64,000 nt of DNA. It comes from Quillaja saponaria. Its lineage: Eukaryota > Streptophyta > Magnoliopsida > Fabales > Quillajaceae. The stretch covers positions 10,602,001 through 10,666,000 of the forward strand of contig CM055607.1 in assembly GCA_029379385.1 (NCBI GenBank), given 5' to 3'. The notes below the pieces were generated by a model. It saw only the letters and a list, made by a program, of their open reading frames with translations. It was not told where the DNA came from and searched no databases. Position 1 is the stretch's first letter, and every line of letters begins with the position of its first letter. This document shows positions 1-12,879 of this stretch, one piece after another. The translations under genes were made by a program, and so were the position numbers.

Positions 1-1
1 T

Positions 2-660
2 ATGTGGATTTTTGCAGTAAATCAGGCTCCCAAAATATCTGAAAATGAGAAATGTTCATCGAGTTTGGGGGAAAAAGTTATTCAAGAGGAAGAGAAAATT
101 TCTGATACTCTGAAGAGTACGTTCACTTTGTGGGCAAAAATGGTTCGACAAAGTGGCAAAGGGAAAATTTCGTTTCTACGGAAAAAGCTACCTTCTCCAT
201 TCAAAAGTTCATGATCTCTTGGTCCATACTGGAGAGCTGGTTTACAAGGTAATTTTGACGTTAATTACAATATTTAAAACTTAATTTACAAGGGAATTTT
301 CATTAACTTGTGTACTACTATATATACATATGTATATACAATCAAGGTGATCATCATGCAATTTTGCAGGTTTTGATACCAATGAAGGTAAAGATGGCCG
401 TCAATGCAAGAATGTAAACAAGCCAATCTAGAAGTATATGGAGATTAAGTGCTGGGTCCAATAAAAGGGATGTGATATTGTTTGTGTTTAAATATAGCTT
501 GAAGTCTTTCTAGACTCGTAATATGTATAAGAATAATAGCTCATGTATTCCAATGAACTTGTGCTCATATGTAGCAGTTGAAAAAAGTATGGAAGTTGTT
601 TTGTAATTCAGATGTAATCATCCTTTATCGATTCAATAAAGAATATCCTACAGTGTGTTT
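2..660 (+). other. Possible 3' end of an unrecognised plant gene
   Basis: An open frame from the window edge to 214 encodes a charged, lysine- and serine-rich segment with no domain I recognise. A plausible intron follows, with a GT at 249-250 and an AG after a pyrimidine-rich, AT-rich stretch at 368-369. A short coding tail may end near 412-414. An AATAAA polyadenylation-like signal lies at 635-640. This layout resembles the last exons and 3' UTR of a gene entering from the left. The frame across the intron is uncertain and no homology can be named, so this could be chance. Confidence 0.3.
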
Positions 661-3600
661 CTTGTATAATTAGTGATGTGAGTGATTTTAGTGTATGTGA
701 GAAGAAGCGGATCAGTAAGAAATCTTTTGTTTTATTGTTAACGGTAAGAAAAAGATAAGTTGGGAGATCTAATAAGAGTATAAAACCTCCAATAAAGAGC
801 AATGCTTGATTTATGGTGGACAGCAGTGATTTTTTTTTTTATATTCTTTTTAACAAGATGCGCATAAACTGGCGTCATTAATAAATTATTTATTAACGGT
901 ACATGTTTTTTTGTTAAAAGAATATAAAATTTCTTAAGTAGTTGGGTATATATACTTCCTTCGGCAGAAAGAAAAAGAATTATGCTTTTCGTGTTGTACG
1001 TGATTGGTGAAAAGTTATAGAAGAGGTTCTGTAACAACTCACAAGGTTTTTCCTTTTAATTGATTTTGTAGATTTGAATAATTTTTTAGGGGTAATTTTT
1101 TTAAAAAAATTTCAGTGTACATTGTTTTTTTTTTTATTGGATCAAATATAAGAATTCGTTAAGTTATAAGTAAGATAGTCCAAATATCATTCGAATGAAT
1201 TAGCCTAGATTTACGTTAATTGATTCGAACAACACCATTTAAAAATATAAAAGAAGTTAAAAGCTGAAGAACAAATTCAAGAACTTGGAGCTGGCAAATG
1301 TCAATGGTAGGAGCTGGCAGATGAAGCTTTGTCAAAAGCTTTGTTTGAGTAATTGATTATTGCCTGCTTTTCGTGTCAAAACCTTTGAGTTGGTTTGTCG
1401 TTTTATATATAAAGAGATTCCCGGTCCTATTTATTTTATTATGTATGACTTGTTCGATTTCAATCATTCTTCACTTAGTCCCTCCCTCCCTTATACGCAT
1501 TGTCGTTTCCGATGGATGTTCGATAATATTCACAAGAGGACTTCATTTTTTGGGACAACCGCATATTTTATTGCTTATATAGCCTTATAATGTTGCCACG
1601 TATCCTTCCAATTTTTCCTCATTTTTTAAACTGTATGGAGCACATGGTGAAATTTCATTAATCTAGTCCTCTCATTTCATATAGTACATGAATTGCAACC
1701 CCATACTAGAAGATTGGAACCCACGGATTGCAACTCTGGTCCTAATTACTCTAGCTTTATTAATGGTACATGAATTACAATCAAAGGAGAAGGCCAAAGG
1801 CTGAAATTCTGAAATCACTACGTTAAGAAAGGTTAATTATCGTATCGCTTTTTAAACCTGAAGAGGATTAGTCTCATGATACAATAACTAGATCACCTCT
1901 AAAAACCAATATATATATATATATAATACCATTTTATATTTGGAAAACATTTGAAAATTCAGATTTTAGTAGATAATAATTTGATAAAGATATAATTATT
2001 GATTAAATTAATGATTGATTGAATTTAAAACTATATAACAGAAAAATGTAATCTCTACTATACTAAAAGCTAGAACACCCTCACAATGTTTTCAATGTCC
2101 GGCTTTTAGTTATCTTGTTTATCACAATATTTCCATACAATATCCTTCTTATGATAACTTTCTTCCTTTTGAGATAATGGACTTTTAAGTCATTTAAAAC
2201 AACTCTAAAACCAGTCGCCCTCTAACTTGCAGCGGTTATCTCAATCCCAAACTCTTAGCACATCTCTTCCTTTCCATCCTTAACTTCTCTTCTCAAAGTG
2301 ATGTTAATTTCACCTTATTTTCATTCAATTATGGACAAGTAGAAAAGCCTTTGGGTTTTCTTCTTCTTCTTCTACAAAAGGCGTGCACTGTTTAACTGCA
2401 TTGCATATCTCCGATAGCAGATTTCTCTCCTGTTTCCGGTTGAATCCAATTACAGATTAGTACGGCATGCTCGAGTCAACGAATTAGTTGGAAAAGCTTC
2501 ATTAAAATGTCAATAAAGTCCAAAACTCTCTTCCCAGTGTGACTCAAAAACATGAGCATGGAACCTTTCAATAAGTATACATTCTTTCGCAGCAAAAAGG
2601 GTTTCAAATTTGTGTATGATTTACGTGCTTCAAAATTTGTTTTTCTTTTTTCTGTACCCAGAAAACAAAGAATTCCAAATTTCTTCTTCTTCTTTCTTTT
2701 TTGGGTGTGATTTTATTTACGGGCACTTTTTGATTTTGATAGCGGCGAGGGCGTACAACCAAAGGAGATAATTAGCCAAAAAGTGGTAGGGTGATAACAG
2801 AGGAATTGCTGGTGGTGTTTGATGCACTCACGAGGTTGGACCTTTTGAGCTTTTTAATTGTTCTGTTTTCTAAGGCATGCTTTCTTTGTTCTATTATTCA
2901 AGTCTTGTAAAAGAATTTGAAATTGAGGTGAATTTGGGTTCAAAGAAACCCAAGTTGCAATAAAATTAAGAAGTATTCAGAGAATTGAAGCTGTTTTAAA
3001 GCCAAGTTGATTTGCTTTTAGTTGCTTTTATGTAATTTGTACCATTAACTCTGTTTAGTTTTGTCTTGAGGATAGAATTTAGAGTGTGCATGTCTTGGGT
3101 ATTGAAACACGACAAAATACTATTTTGGTTGAAATAGGTTGACTGAAAAATAAACTACACTTATGTTTGTTAATTTTTATTCCATTTCACTCGAACTTCT
3201 GCTATATTTTTTCCTAGACTGCAATGGGTTAGCTCAAATGCTTTCATTTTATTCTTCTCTTGAAAACAATTTGTCCATACTGCAATTTTGAGAGTTGCAT
3301 TAGTGGTCACCGATTACTCTTTGTTGTTGCTTAAGCAGCTGGAAATCTTTCTCAAAGCCTCTAGATTGGATGGTTTTCGTTTGAAACATGTATTTGGAAG
3401 GTAAGTCTTCCAAATCGACGGACAATGACTTGCTTCGTTTTTCTTGGTGATTATGAAATGGATAATGAATGGCATACACTTAAAGCTGCATCGTGCATGA
3501 ATGAAACCTGAAGAAAGGATCTCTCCCAATACATAATTACTGACTTTGTACACACAATTTCAGTTCCCTGAGTTTGCTAAGAAATTCTGATATAGCTTTA

Positions 3601-4570
3601 TGACCTTGCCGAAGTAGCACTTGGGTAGAAATTTATAGGTGAGCATTTTTGTATTAATCATATTTGAACGGGAAAGTCTACTGGTTTTTATAAGCATAGA
3701 TTAAAAAATAAGACGAAGAAACAGTGAGGAGTGTTACCATTTCATTATATCTTTTAATGCAAAGGTAGCTACTAACGAATGTCGCAGATTAGATTTTGGG
3801 TTGTTAATGTTTTCTCTTTTACTTTTTGATCTAGGAGATATTTTTATTTGTGGCTAATATGTAATGCTATATTTATGTTCTTATTAACACTTTCACCTTA
3901 ATGAGTCTGTCTGATAGTGTATTTGGAGAATCAATGGTTGAACTTGTTCTGAATTTCAGTTGGGAAACAATTCTGTACGAACCAAAATTTATAGTAAGAC
4001 TTGTGCCATTTCATCAAGATCTGATTTATAAAGAGTCAATCTCCGCTTTCAATGAACGTGTATACAATACCTTGATGTCAGAAGATAAAAGTGGATGTGT
4101 TTTTAAGTTAATTACCTGAGATCTAAGAACCCAGCATTTACTTGAAGGCTTGAAGTGAGCTTAGTAAAGACTGAAAGCAAAAAAAGGAAAGGCATCAATA
4201 GTTTTGAGGTTAGGACATATACAAAGAGATATAAAATGGCAAAAATTGAGAATTGAGATGTTCAGAAAATAAAAAATGAGACAAGTTTAGAAAGGCTGTC
4301 GATCCCTATAATTTATTGTAGGAAACTATAATTTTAGAGTGGGAGAAAAGAAGAAGTAAAGTAGAAAAAATGAAGGAATATAAAGGTCAAATATAGAAAA
4401 TATGGAAATATAGAAATGCGAAGGTAACTTTTATTTCTTTATACGATACGAGAAAATAAAGGTTAAATACAAAGGTTGTGCATTTAAGTAGATTATTGAC
4501 AATTCATAAATGCACGGGTTACCATTCGCTTATAATTATTGCATGCATGCAGATGCAGATGCTGCTGCTT
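661..4570. other. Intergenic DNA, no gene recognised
   Basis: No coding region I can identify. It holds an (AT)n tract near 1909-1925, poly-T runs, and a promoter-like block at 1386-1410 related to blocks at 8.22, 18.85 and 26.0 kb. One unrecognised 72-codon open frame lies at 3901-4119. The stretch 2220-2460 is less AT-rich and pyrimidine-rich, as in a 5' UTR, but I cannot attach a gene to it. Confidence 0.5.
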
Positions 4571-4574
4571 CATC

Positions 4575-5213
4575 TTAAACTGAAAGCACTGTTTTTAAAG
4601 GCTGTGCAGCATAGGGATCGACAGCCTTTCTAAACTTGAACAAGTATGGTCTAAGATCATCACTGAGAGCCAAATACCTAGTCTTATCCTCAGCAACATA
4701 AAGCCCCAGTCCCTTACACAAAGTTGGGATGTCAGTCGGAGTTGGACAGAAGCGTATCGTGTAGTAATTTGATTTGTAAGGCACAATCTGAAACAAACTA
4801 TTTACCGGTTCAGGAGTTCCAGTACTCACTAGCCAACGCCTTCCCGTTTCATGTACAAGTTTCCACATCAATAAATCCCTACATATAGCAATCGAACCCC
4901 TGGTTGTGATGGACAAATCAGTAGATGCCCGGACAAAACGATCTTTAGTTTTCGATGAAAATGCTGCTGCCATGCCGTCTTTGAGGATGGATCGATCTTG
5001 GACAACATATAATGGGCATCTGCTGTTGTTATAGAATCCAAGGGAAATGCCGCCACCTTCAATTCCCCAGGAAGCTGGCAAGATATGGTAATCTCTGTCC
5101 CACTCGAGTGGCTCGCCTTCTGCGTCAAGCACTACTTGTCCATGAACCACCGATGGTTTTGTGGACATCATCAGGGCTAAGAGAAGGAAGATGGTGAAAG
5201 CTGCTAGCTTCAT
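4575..5213 (-). CDS. Kunitz-type protease inhibitor, intact
   Basis: Single-exon gene for 212 residues, the usual length for plant Kunitz (STI/miraculin-like) inhibitors, which form a beta-trefoil and block serine proteases in defence or storage. Residues 1-25 are a hydrophobic signal peptide. The Kunitz N-terminal signature (VLDAEGEPL) is at about 28-36. Cysteines at 66, 111, 156 and 166 give the two expected disulfides. An N-glycosylation sequon is at 62. The loop that carries the reactive site is at about 86-94 and is rich in Lys, Asp and Arg, so it is unlike its neighbours; the P1 residue is uncertain. The ATG is the only sensible start and has a TATA box about 70 bases upstream. It is the most divergent intact copy and stands outside the large duplication. 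Family assignment is firm; target protease is unknown. Confidence 0.93.
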   Translation of the reverse strand: MKLAAFTIFLLLALMMSTKPSVVHGQVVLDAEGEPLEWDRDYHILPASWGIEGGGISLGFYNNSRCPLYVVQDRSILKDGMAAAFSSKTKDRFVRASTDLSITTRGSIAICRDLLMWKLVHETGRRWLVSTGTPEPVNSLFQIVPYKSNYYTIRFCPTPTDIPTLCKGLGLYVAEDKTRYLALSDDLRPYLFKFRKAVDPYAAQPLKTVLSV

Positions 5214-5238
5214 TTTTCTTGTTTTAATTAATGCCTTG

Positions 5239-5253
5239 GTGTGTGTGTGTGTA
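5239..5253. repeat. (GT)n microsatellite in the 5' leader
   Basis: About seven GT units lie between the TATA box and the ATG of the minus-strand Kunitz gene, so the transcript leader would carry an AC repeat. Confidence 0.7.
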
Positions 5254-5282
5254 TACGAATGAACCTCTCATCACCTACCTAC

Positions 5283-5290
5283 TATTTATA
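5283..5290 (-). promoter_or_regulatory. TATA box of the 4575-5213 Kunitz gene
   Basis: The minus strand reads TATAAATA about 70 bases upstream of the ATG. The same spacing is seen at the other intact Kunitz genes in the window. Confidence 0.7.
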
Positions 5291-5639
5291 GACTATCAGC
5301 ATATAACCATCATCACATAAATTATATTTTTATTTTTATGTTGATGATTTTATGTGTTACTTTCTCTATTTTTCAAGTTTGATAATTTTATTTATTTCTT
5401 AACATTAAAATGTTGCCACGTATGTAACATTTGTCAAGCTTTATTTTTTCTTCAATCAAAAAGAAAAGAGAAAAAGACGACCTTCAAAATGAGAGATAAA
5501 GGAGTATAATAGAAACAATGACGTAAATCTGCATGTGTTCCATGCTCAAGTGACTATGGCCACACAAAACTTATCGCCACATAATTAACTACAAGACAAA
5601 TTTAGTTTTATTACAATAAAACTTTCTACCATTAGGATA

Positions 5640-5930
5640 CTTACTAGGGTAATAAATATAAAAATCTTGTCAAATTTATTGTAATGGTTGACAATAATTT
5701 TTGTGTAATAAATAATTATTATTTTTAAAATATTTCAAATTCTAAATACCATATTTATTACACATTATGAAGTATTTTAGAATATTCATTAGAAAAACCC
5801 TATTATATTACTACCTAAGTAGTTGATATGTAATTAATATCATAACTATTGTCTAAGTATTTGATATGTAATTAATATCATAATTACTGTCCATATATGA
5901 GAGCCAATCATCTAGTGTCATTCCTATCAT
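5640..5930. repeat. MITE-like relic and Kunitz 3'-flank homology
   Basis: 5640-5815 resembles a degraded member of the inverted-repeat family seen at 6056-6354 and 18865-19085. 5817-5885 holds two tandem copies of a motif (GATATGTAATTAATATCATAA) that also occurs downstream of the 233-residue Kunitz genes near 22.06 and 55.25 kb. This suggests a remnant of a Kunitz 3' flank. Confidence 0.4.
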
Positions 5931-6055
5931 CATTGTGCTCTTCATGGGACAGTTAGGTTGTATAATAGATTTGAATTTACTAATTTTTGAAATTAATCAA
6001 ATGCATGTATTTTAATTCATAGGTTGAGCCTAGACCAAGAATTTCGATTATTACT

Positions 6056-6354
6056 CTAAAATTAATTAAAATTTTGTAAGACCTCATATGTTAGATTTTT
6101 ATTTATGAATTTAACTAACGAGTGTCCAAAAGACACTTGTTAAGCTTCCATAAACAGAAAATTTGTAATATTTTTTAAGGTAATTTATCATGATTTCAGT
6201 GCTATTTATTATATAAATTACTACTTATAGAAAGTTTTAATTTTCAATGACTATAGTTAATGTAGCTTAACAAGTGCATTTTGGACACCCATTAGATAAA
6301 TCCATAAATAAAAATCTAAAAGATGAGGTCTTATAAATTTTTAATTAATTTTAG
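6056..6354. mobile_element. MITE with ~95-bp terminal inverted repeats
   Basis: The first and last ~95 bases are near-perfect inverted copies. Both ends read CTAAAATTAATTAAAA inward, followed by AAGACCTCAT, a TTTTTATTTATG block, GTGTCCAAAA and CACTTGTTAAGC. About 100 bases of AT-rich spacer separate the arms. No coding capacity is present. Size and structure fit a non-autonomous DNA transposon. I could not define a target-site duplication. Shorter relatives lie at 18.87, 41.66, 41.98 and 51.94 kb. Confidence 0.75.
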
Positions 6355-6659
6355 TCCAATTTTATAACGTTACTTATGTAATTTAGGCTTACTTACAACA
6401 CTCATACACATTCTTTACTATCTTAATTATTGCTTTTAATTTTTTGTTAATGTTGTCTTCTCAGGGTCTATTTGGATTGTGGCAAGATGAGAACCACAGT
6501 CTTTGTTTTTTCATATTTCGAGGATGTTCAAATTGTCCAAAAATTTAACTGATGGAGAAACAAAAATAACATCAAACTAAAATATAAAAAGCATAAAAAT
6601 ATTTTGTGCCCCAATATCCTAAGAAAGGGAAACGTGATAAAAATATTACCTGTATTTTC

Positions 6660-6870
6660 ATGGATAGACAAGATTTTAGTTCATTCATGTCAAACGAATT
6701 GTGTTTTCATCCCAAATAATAAGAACCCATAATTCAGAACCCAGAACCCTCGTCGCCATTGACATACAAATCTTACACACCAGTCCATTGTTTCATCATC
6801 ATCATCAAATTGGTGCCCACTTATATTTAAATACAATGGATCCAATCAAATCTTACACACCTAATCCCTG
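6660..6870. repeat. Dispersed block repeated at 12.88-13.18 kb
   Basis: Shares the string of motifs AAGAACCCATAAT, AGAACCC, a CGTCGC segment, ACAAATCTTAC and CTGAAAGTCTTGGGTCG, in the same order, with 12880-13200. It is non-coding flanking DNA of an old Kunitz duplication unit. Part of it is also seen at 42150-42215. Confidence 0.6.
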
Positions 6871-7119
6871 AAAGTCTTGGGTCGGGCTTAGTATTTCTTC
6901 GTCCATGAATTAGCTCTAAGGAGCTTGTATTTACAGTGCATCAATGTGGATGTAAACTTTGAATTATATGACGCATTAAACAGGATTATATTTCAAGAAT
7001 ATGCATGTAAATAAAAATGACAGGCATGTCAGCCAAATTTAAAAGAAAAGTATATATATTCTATTAAACATTTTATATTTAAGCGGTTAATATTGTGTCA
7101 ATTTCTTTCCTCATAATAA

Positions 7120-9065
7120 TGCTATTTATGTATCAAATATAAAAATTATTTATTCCTCTATATATAGTACATATAATATTGTTATTTAAATTTATTTTTT
7201 AATAATGGAGAGTTGTCTTATCGTTTATCTTATTTAATTTCCATAACATTTATAATACCAACTTGTGTTCTAAATATTTATCATAATTAATGATCATTTA
7301 ATTTGTTTCTATTTGCTCATCAAGGAATTACTTATCTAGTTGACAATAAAATTTTGAAAACGAAAAGTTGTTTATAAATAATAACAGTAAATAAATTCAG
7401 AAAAGAACACCACAGGCTAATTGCGTTCATTTAATAATTTGCATGTTTCTGGCTTTCTTTGTCTTTTAATTAATTAAAATAAAATTTCCAGTAAAAGACA
7501 GCTTTTGGTGCGGAAAATAGAGAAGAAAGATTCGATTTTCCACATATGTTGACAAGTGGTTGTCAATTGTCCAACGTCAAAACAATCTTCAAATTAATTA
7601 ATGTTTCTGGCTTTCTTGTCTTTTACCAAAAACAATAGAAAATTGTTTTAATATATAACCACGGCCACACAAATTATACTGTGATAGTTATATAGAGACG
7701 AGTTAGCTCGTGATTTATTGGTTAAATTTGTTAAAAATCTGAATCAAGTTTGATTTATTTTTAAAATTTTAGTTTTAAAAATTTTATTGTTAATTTATTT
7801 AGTAAAATGAGTATAGTTTAATCTTTTTAAAATTTGACTCGAAATTTAATGAGTTGACTTGTTTAATAATTTTTTATTATTTATAAATAAATTTATAATA
7901 AATATATTTATATATAAGAATTAACCTAAATTATAATATGATTTAGTGATATATTACTCAAATAATTTACAGTAGGTTTCAAGTTTAACTTTTCTTCACT
8001 ACGAATTTTTTTTATAATTTATAAAAATTCTTGATGAGTCAAGCTTGTGCCTTGTATTAGGATCGATAACTCTTAACCAGCCTAGATTTGCAAACTTTAA
8101 TGAACACGAATTAAATTTGAGCTTATGCAAAACTTTGACGAATTTCAAGCTTGGTTTGTTACCACCTTTACTTATTACTTTTTTTTTTTTTTTTTTTATA
8201 TTAATTTGTATGTGTTTGAGTTGGTTTGTCATTATATATATATAAATTATAAATAGATTACCGGTCATAATTGACGTGTTTGGTGTGGTCCCGCCTTATC
8301 TCAAGTTCTCTCATAAACAGATTCCCCCGTTCATAATTGACGTATTTGGTTTGTTCCAACCTTATCACAAGTTCCCTCTGTTTTAATTATTATATGCAGC
8401 ACGTGTTGAAATTACATGATAATTTTTACATTTTTGATGATAATTTATTTAAAGAATAATATCTATCTATATATAAATTTATCTATTTATATTGTATTTA
8501 AAAAATATATTATTCTCCTAAATTTTGATATTTTTTAAAACTAAAATATTATCATTTTTTAAAATATTCACTTTCTCTAAAAAGAAAAATTAACAAGAAC
8601 TAAAAAATTCATGTATAGGTATTTTAATTAATCAATTATTTGAAAAACAATAATTGCTTCTTTTTTTTTTTTTTTTTTTTTTGCTTATGCCAATTAAGTC
8701 ACCAAACATTGCTTCTTAGATGCTCAACTAAAATAATGACATTTCTCTGTCTTTAAAGACTTCAAAAAAGCTACTTCTAGAGAGTTTTTTTTTGGACGAC
8801 AAAAATATTTCATTAATTAGAGGACAAAATATACCTTGCAATATTATATAAAACAAAAACACATCTCAATCTCGAAAGAAAACTCCAAGTTTATAGCCAC
8901 GTCTATATACTACCAAAACAATGACCGAAATCTGCATGTGTTCCACGCTTACGTGACTATGACCTCACAAAACTTATCCCCACATAATTAACATATATTA
9001 ACAAGTGGTATTAGATTGTCCAACGTTAAAATGTTGCCACATAATCTTCATATTAATTAATAATT
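7120..9065. repeat. Older diverged copy of Kunitz flanking DNA (cf. 25.5-27.2 kb)
   Basis: Collinear similarity with 25500-27230, and so with 58690-60350: matching blocks include CTAAATATTTATCATAATTA, GGAATTACTTATCTA, GAAAAGTTGTTTAT, a CAGCACGT segment and GCTACTTCTAGAGAG. The intervening sequence has diverged by many indels. There is no gene here; open frames on both strands at 8.0-8.27 kb are shadows over low-complexity DNA. Confidence 0.6.
8266..8397. repeat. Two-unit 66-bp tandem repeat
   Basis: CATAATTGACGT followed by a TTTGGT...CCTTATC...CAAGTTC block occurs at 8266 and again at 8332, a period of 66 bases. It lies just downstream of an ATATATATATATAA promoter-like block. The related single-unit sequence is near 26045-26095. 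Confidence 0.6.
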
Positions 9066-12000
9066 CTGGCTTTCTTGTCTTTTATTAAAAAAAAAAAATG
9101 TTTAATATATAATTTGATATTGAAAATTCTTGTGATCAAAATGACATGTGAGGGTAACAAAAGTTTCATTATTTTTCCAAAAACATTTCAGTATGTCCTT
9201 TGGAATCTTTATGACGCTGGGCTAATAATTATACCCTCGCATGAATGTGAACATAAAAAAGTTACTATTTTTTTGTTGTTGCGTGTGTGGTAGGGGCCGG
9301 AGGCATCTGCAACTTAAATGAGAGAATGAATATATTTAAGAAATTTTTGGTTTCTAAGATTTTTGACTATTAAATTTTAGCTATAATAATAATAATTTTT
9401 TTTTGGCTAAGAATTTATCTATAATAGTTGAAAAAGTAGAAACTAGGTTTGTTTAATGGCAACTTCAAATAAAAACCCATTTACAAGTCAACTTCAAGGC
9501 TAGTGTTATTATGATTTAATATTGTTGTGTGTTACATAGAGTGAGAATGAAAAGAAAGATGTAGGAGAAGCTAGGGGCAGTGATTTAATATTGGAGGATA
9601 ATTTAGTCTATTTACATAATTCCTTTTTAAGTAGTTGGTATAATTTTTTTGATGTGGCAATAATGTCACTCTTTTGTAAAATATATTATAAAACTAGTGA
9701 TGATAATGACCTGATCTTACCTAACAAAACAACAAGTAGTCATTCCGACTGACTCGATAAATCAAATTGTATGAATCTTGACCTAACTCAATGTACAAAG
9801 CCTGATTCATCAAGAGTCAAAAACATCCAATCTTATATCATAGGATCTGGTAATGGTTCAAAATTCGGCACAATCTGATCCATTTGAAACTATTTTTTTT
9901 CTTATAGCTCAACGGAGATAACCTTTTAAATTCTGGGGAAAGAATATGAGGAGGTGATGGCCAATTGCAAAAACCAGAAAGATTGGATTAGGCAACAAAT
10001 AAGAAGAAAACTGAAACCGATTGAGAAAGAAAAAGACAAGGACAAAAATATGAGCAGACAAGGATGTAAGGAGCAGGACCGCATACAGATGAGTTTGCTT
10101 GTTTTCATGCTTAAACGTACGTACATAACCATGGCCACACATATTATTGTCATAAACGTACGTACTACCCTTAATGACTTCTCATTTATTTATATATATA
10201 TTTTTTTCCTTTGTTTTGGAAACCGATTTTCTTATTTACCCAACAACAATGTCTCTTTCTTATCAGGTCCCTGCAACTTTGATCAAACCTTTACTTCTTT
10301 TACGTCATATGCTTGACAGATTTTAAACACCATAATGATGAATTACTCAAACATTTTCGAAAAACCTGAGATTTGTAAAATTTGAGGAGCAAAATCTACA
10401 ATCATAGACCTTTGCACTAGTCTTTTTCATCTCCCCCATTTCTTTTTCTTGCAGTTGCCTGCAAAACCAATATAATACTTACTACTCACCCAGTTAAAAC
10501 GAATTCAATGAGATCTTTCTTTGGGTCATTATACATCCAATTCTAATTTTCCCAAATACTCATTTTATAAATGACTAACATACTAGCTACTAGTATCTAG
10601 CTCTTTGGCCTTCATTCTATATGATTATTTTTTTGTCAAGAAACAAACAAGTAATCATGCATTAGTAAAATTAAATTTCAAAACTTCTTGGAAAACTTGT
10701 TTTAACTGTATTTTTTTTCAGAACTCTTTATTTGTTTTCTAACAAAATAAAACAATAGATTTGATTTTCTTTTCAAGTTTGTAAAGCGAAATATATATTA
10801 ACTACCAGATGAGGAGCCATCCACAAATACAGGTTTAACTTAAAAGATTATTCATCAGGCATATTTTTAAGGTCAAATGTGTTCTTCTCTTCTTTCCTCA
10901 AAAAGATAGAGAAACAGAAAGATGGTCAACAAGATAATTTTAGAAGCAAGTTGCAGCCATTTGTGAAGGTGTAGTAATAATAGTGAAGGAAAGACCGCCA
11001 TTTTCGAAGAGTCTGAGATTTGTAGAACTTGACCGTTATCTAAATTATAGAAAATGAGCTAATGAGTGAGAGAGATTGATGGTCGATAAAAAACAAATGG
11101 GTTCAAAATTGAGGGGAAAAAAAAGAGAGAGAGAGAAAAACAAAGAGAGAGTTAAAAAATGAGGAGTCATTATAAGAGCACTTTTTTCTAGTTCAATATT
11201 ATTGTATTTATGAGGCTACGGAAATAAGTAAAATGATTGTGGCAATAAGGTCACCCAAATATTAAATATAATACAGAGTTTTTAATAAAGAATTTACAGA
11301 ATATACAATGATGCAATTAATATCCAAATACTCAAAATATTTTAAATTTAATGAAAAATGGATATGAGATTATTTCTTTATCACTTCATTACAACACTCA
11401 TTATTAAAGATTTTCGGTTAGAAAAGAAAAGGCTTAAACAACATGAAGTGCAAACTTTCTAAATTATCAGATCATAATGGCAGTTAAAAAATATAGTTAT
11501 CCATATATAATTTTTTTTATTTTCTTTTTTCTCTAAAAGTATAATATGATTTAGTTTTTTTTTTTTTTTTCCTCTTGGAGTAAAAATAAATTAGATTGTT
11601 TCATATTAAAACAAAATGAAAAAAAATATCATATCACATCTTCGGGATGAGAATTTATTATGTAATTCACTTAGTAGGCATCTTACATTAAGAAAACAAA
11701 AACCATTTACAAGAGGACAAAGCTTGATCAATTAATGCTTGTGCTCTCTTTCATTTACTAGAATTCTCATGTTCAGTTCAACTTTTCAGATTCTTTCTAC
11801 ATATCATATTTTAAGTGGTTATTTACAATGTTTATAGTACTTACTTACTTTCTAAACTCTATTATATAAAGTGTTAGTCTCTTTTCAAGTTCTATTGCGT
11901 TTTCTTAGTTTTTGAGGTGAATCAACGCTCTAGTTTAAAATGCATATTTCATATTAAATTAAGGTATATCGTTTTTCAAGTATTTATTTTTTAAATTTTA

Positions 12001-12170
12001 CTTTTGATGAATATAACTGTATCATAATTTTTAATGAATTTCAAAACTTAAAATATATAATACTATCCAATTAGATATTATATATTTTTATAATACCTTT
12101 TTATATGGGAAAGCAATCAAATTTTAGTAGATAATAATTTAATTATGTTATAGTTATTAGTTAAATTAAT
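9066..12170. other. Gene-free AT-rich DNA with duplicated blocks
   Basis: No recognisable gene. The open frame at 9954-10316 has no family features and its antisense frames are equally open. 11220-12500 is collinear with 13770-15490 (shared TTCGG/TTCAGG...ATGAGAATTTATTATGTAATTCA, AAGCTTGATCAAT and GTTAGTCTCTTTTCAAG blocks), so a local tandem duplication of about 1.3-1.7 kb is present. Confidence 0.5.
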
Positions 12171-12505
12171 AATTGATTTGACTCTACAACTTTGTAATAT
12201 AAGCTTATGCATTGTGTAAAATGTAATTAAATAAATTATTAAGTAAATATTTAAATTATTTATTTGCACAAAGAGTTTTATAAAGAAAACTCATTCTATG
12301 CATCAAAAAAGTTTAGAGCTTGGGTGGACTAACGACTTTCTTCTGAGCCACATGTGTAAAGCGAAAAGTGTAAAAAAGTATCATAAAAATTATTGAAATA
12401 TGTTACCTTAGTTATTGGTTGCCATTGATGTTTATATAATTGCTCATTAGCCCTTTATTAAAAGACAACTAATCCTCTCTCATTTTTGAAAGTGTAGTAA
12501 TAGTA

Positions 12506-12826
12506 GTGAAGGAAAGACCTCCATTTTATATAATTGTATTTTCTTTTGGTCCTCCGGTCACCACAAACACTCCTTTAACCATCCAGACGATTAATGAAAC
12601 AGTCTGTATAGAATCCCTGGTGTGGAAGCTTGTGAAGGAATCAACTGGGTTATGGCTTGTGTCTACTAATGGTACTGGGATTGAAGGAATCACTCGTGAT
12701 TGAGAGTATTGGAACATCACTTCCTGCCTACAACAATGTTTTCTGTCCCTCTAATATCCCAACTTTGTGTAAGGGTCTTGGAAGGTATTTTTCTAAGGAT
12801 GGTTATGGTGAAACGTATTTCTGAAA
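12506..12826 (+). pseudogene. Kunitz inhibitor pseudogene, 3' half only
   Basis: Begins abruptly inside the Kunitz fold at a segment matching the strand that precedes the second cysteine. An open frame then covers the conserved TVCIESLVWKLV block and stops at 12701-12703. The C-terminal cysteine pair (FCPSNIPTLCKGLG) follows in another frame and ends early at about 12824. Signal peptide, N-terminal signature and first cysteine are missing, and there is an internal deletion before the frameshift. The sequence and its upstream 330 bases are paired with 63025-63770. It cannot encode a functional inhibitor. Confidence 0.85.
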
Positions 12827-12879
12827 CACATATACCTGCATTCCTAAATGCAAAGTTTATGTATGTCTTTTAACAAAGT

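Noticed and set aside
738..1037. 99-codon minus-strand frame
   Set aside because: AT-rich sequence with homopolymer runs and no recognisable features. It overlaps what looks like 3' flank.
9954..10316. 120-codon frame as a gene
   Set aside because: Low-complexity Lys-rich then hydrophobic sequence, antisense frames equally open, no domain, and no repeat-copy conservation to test.
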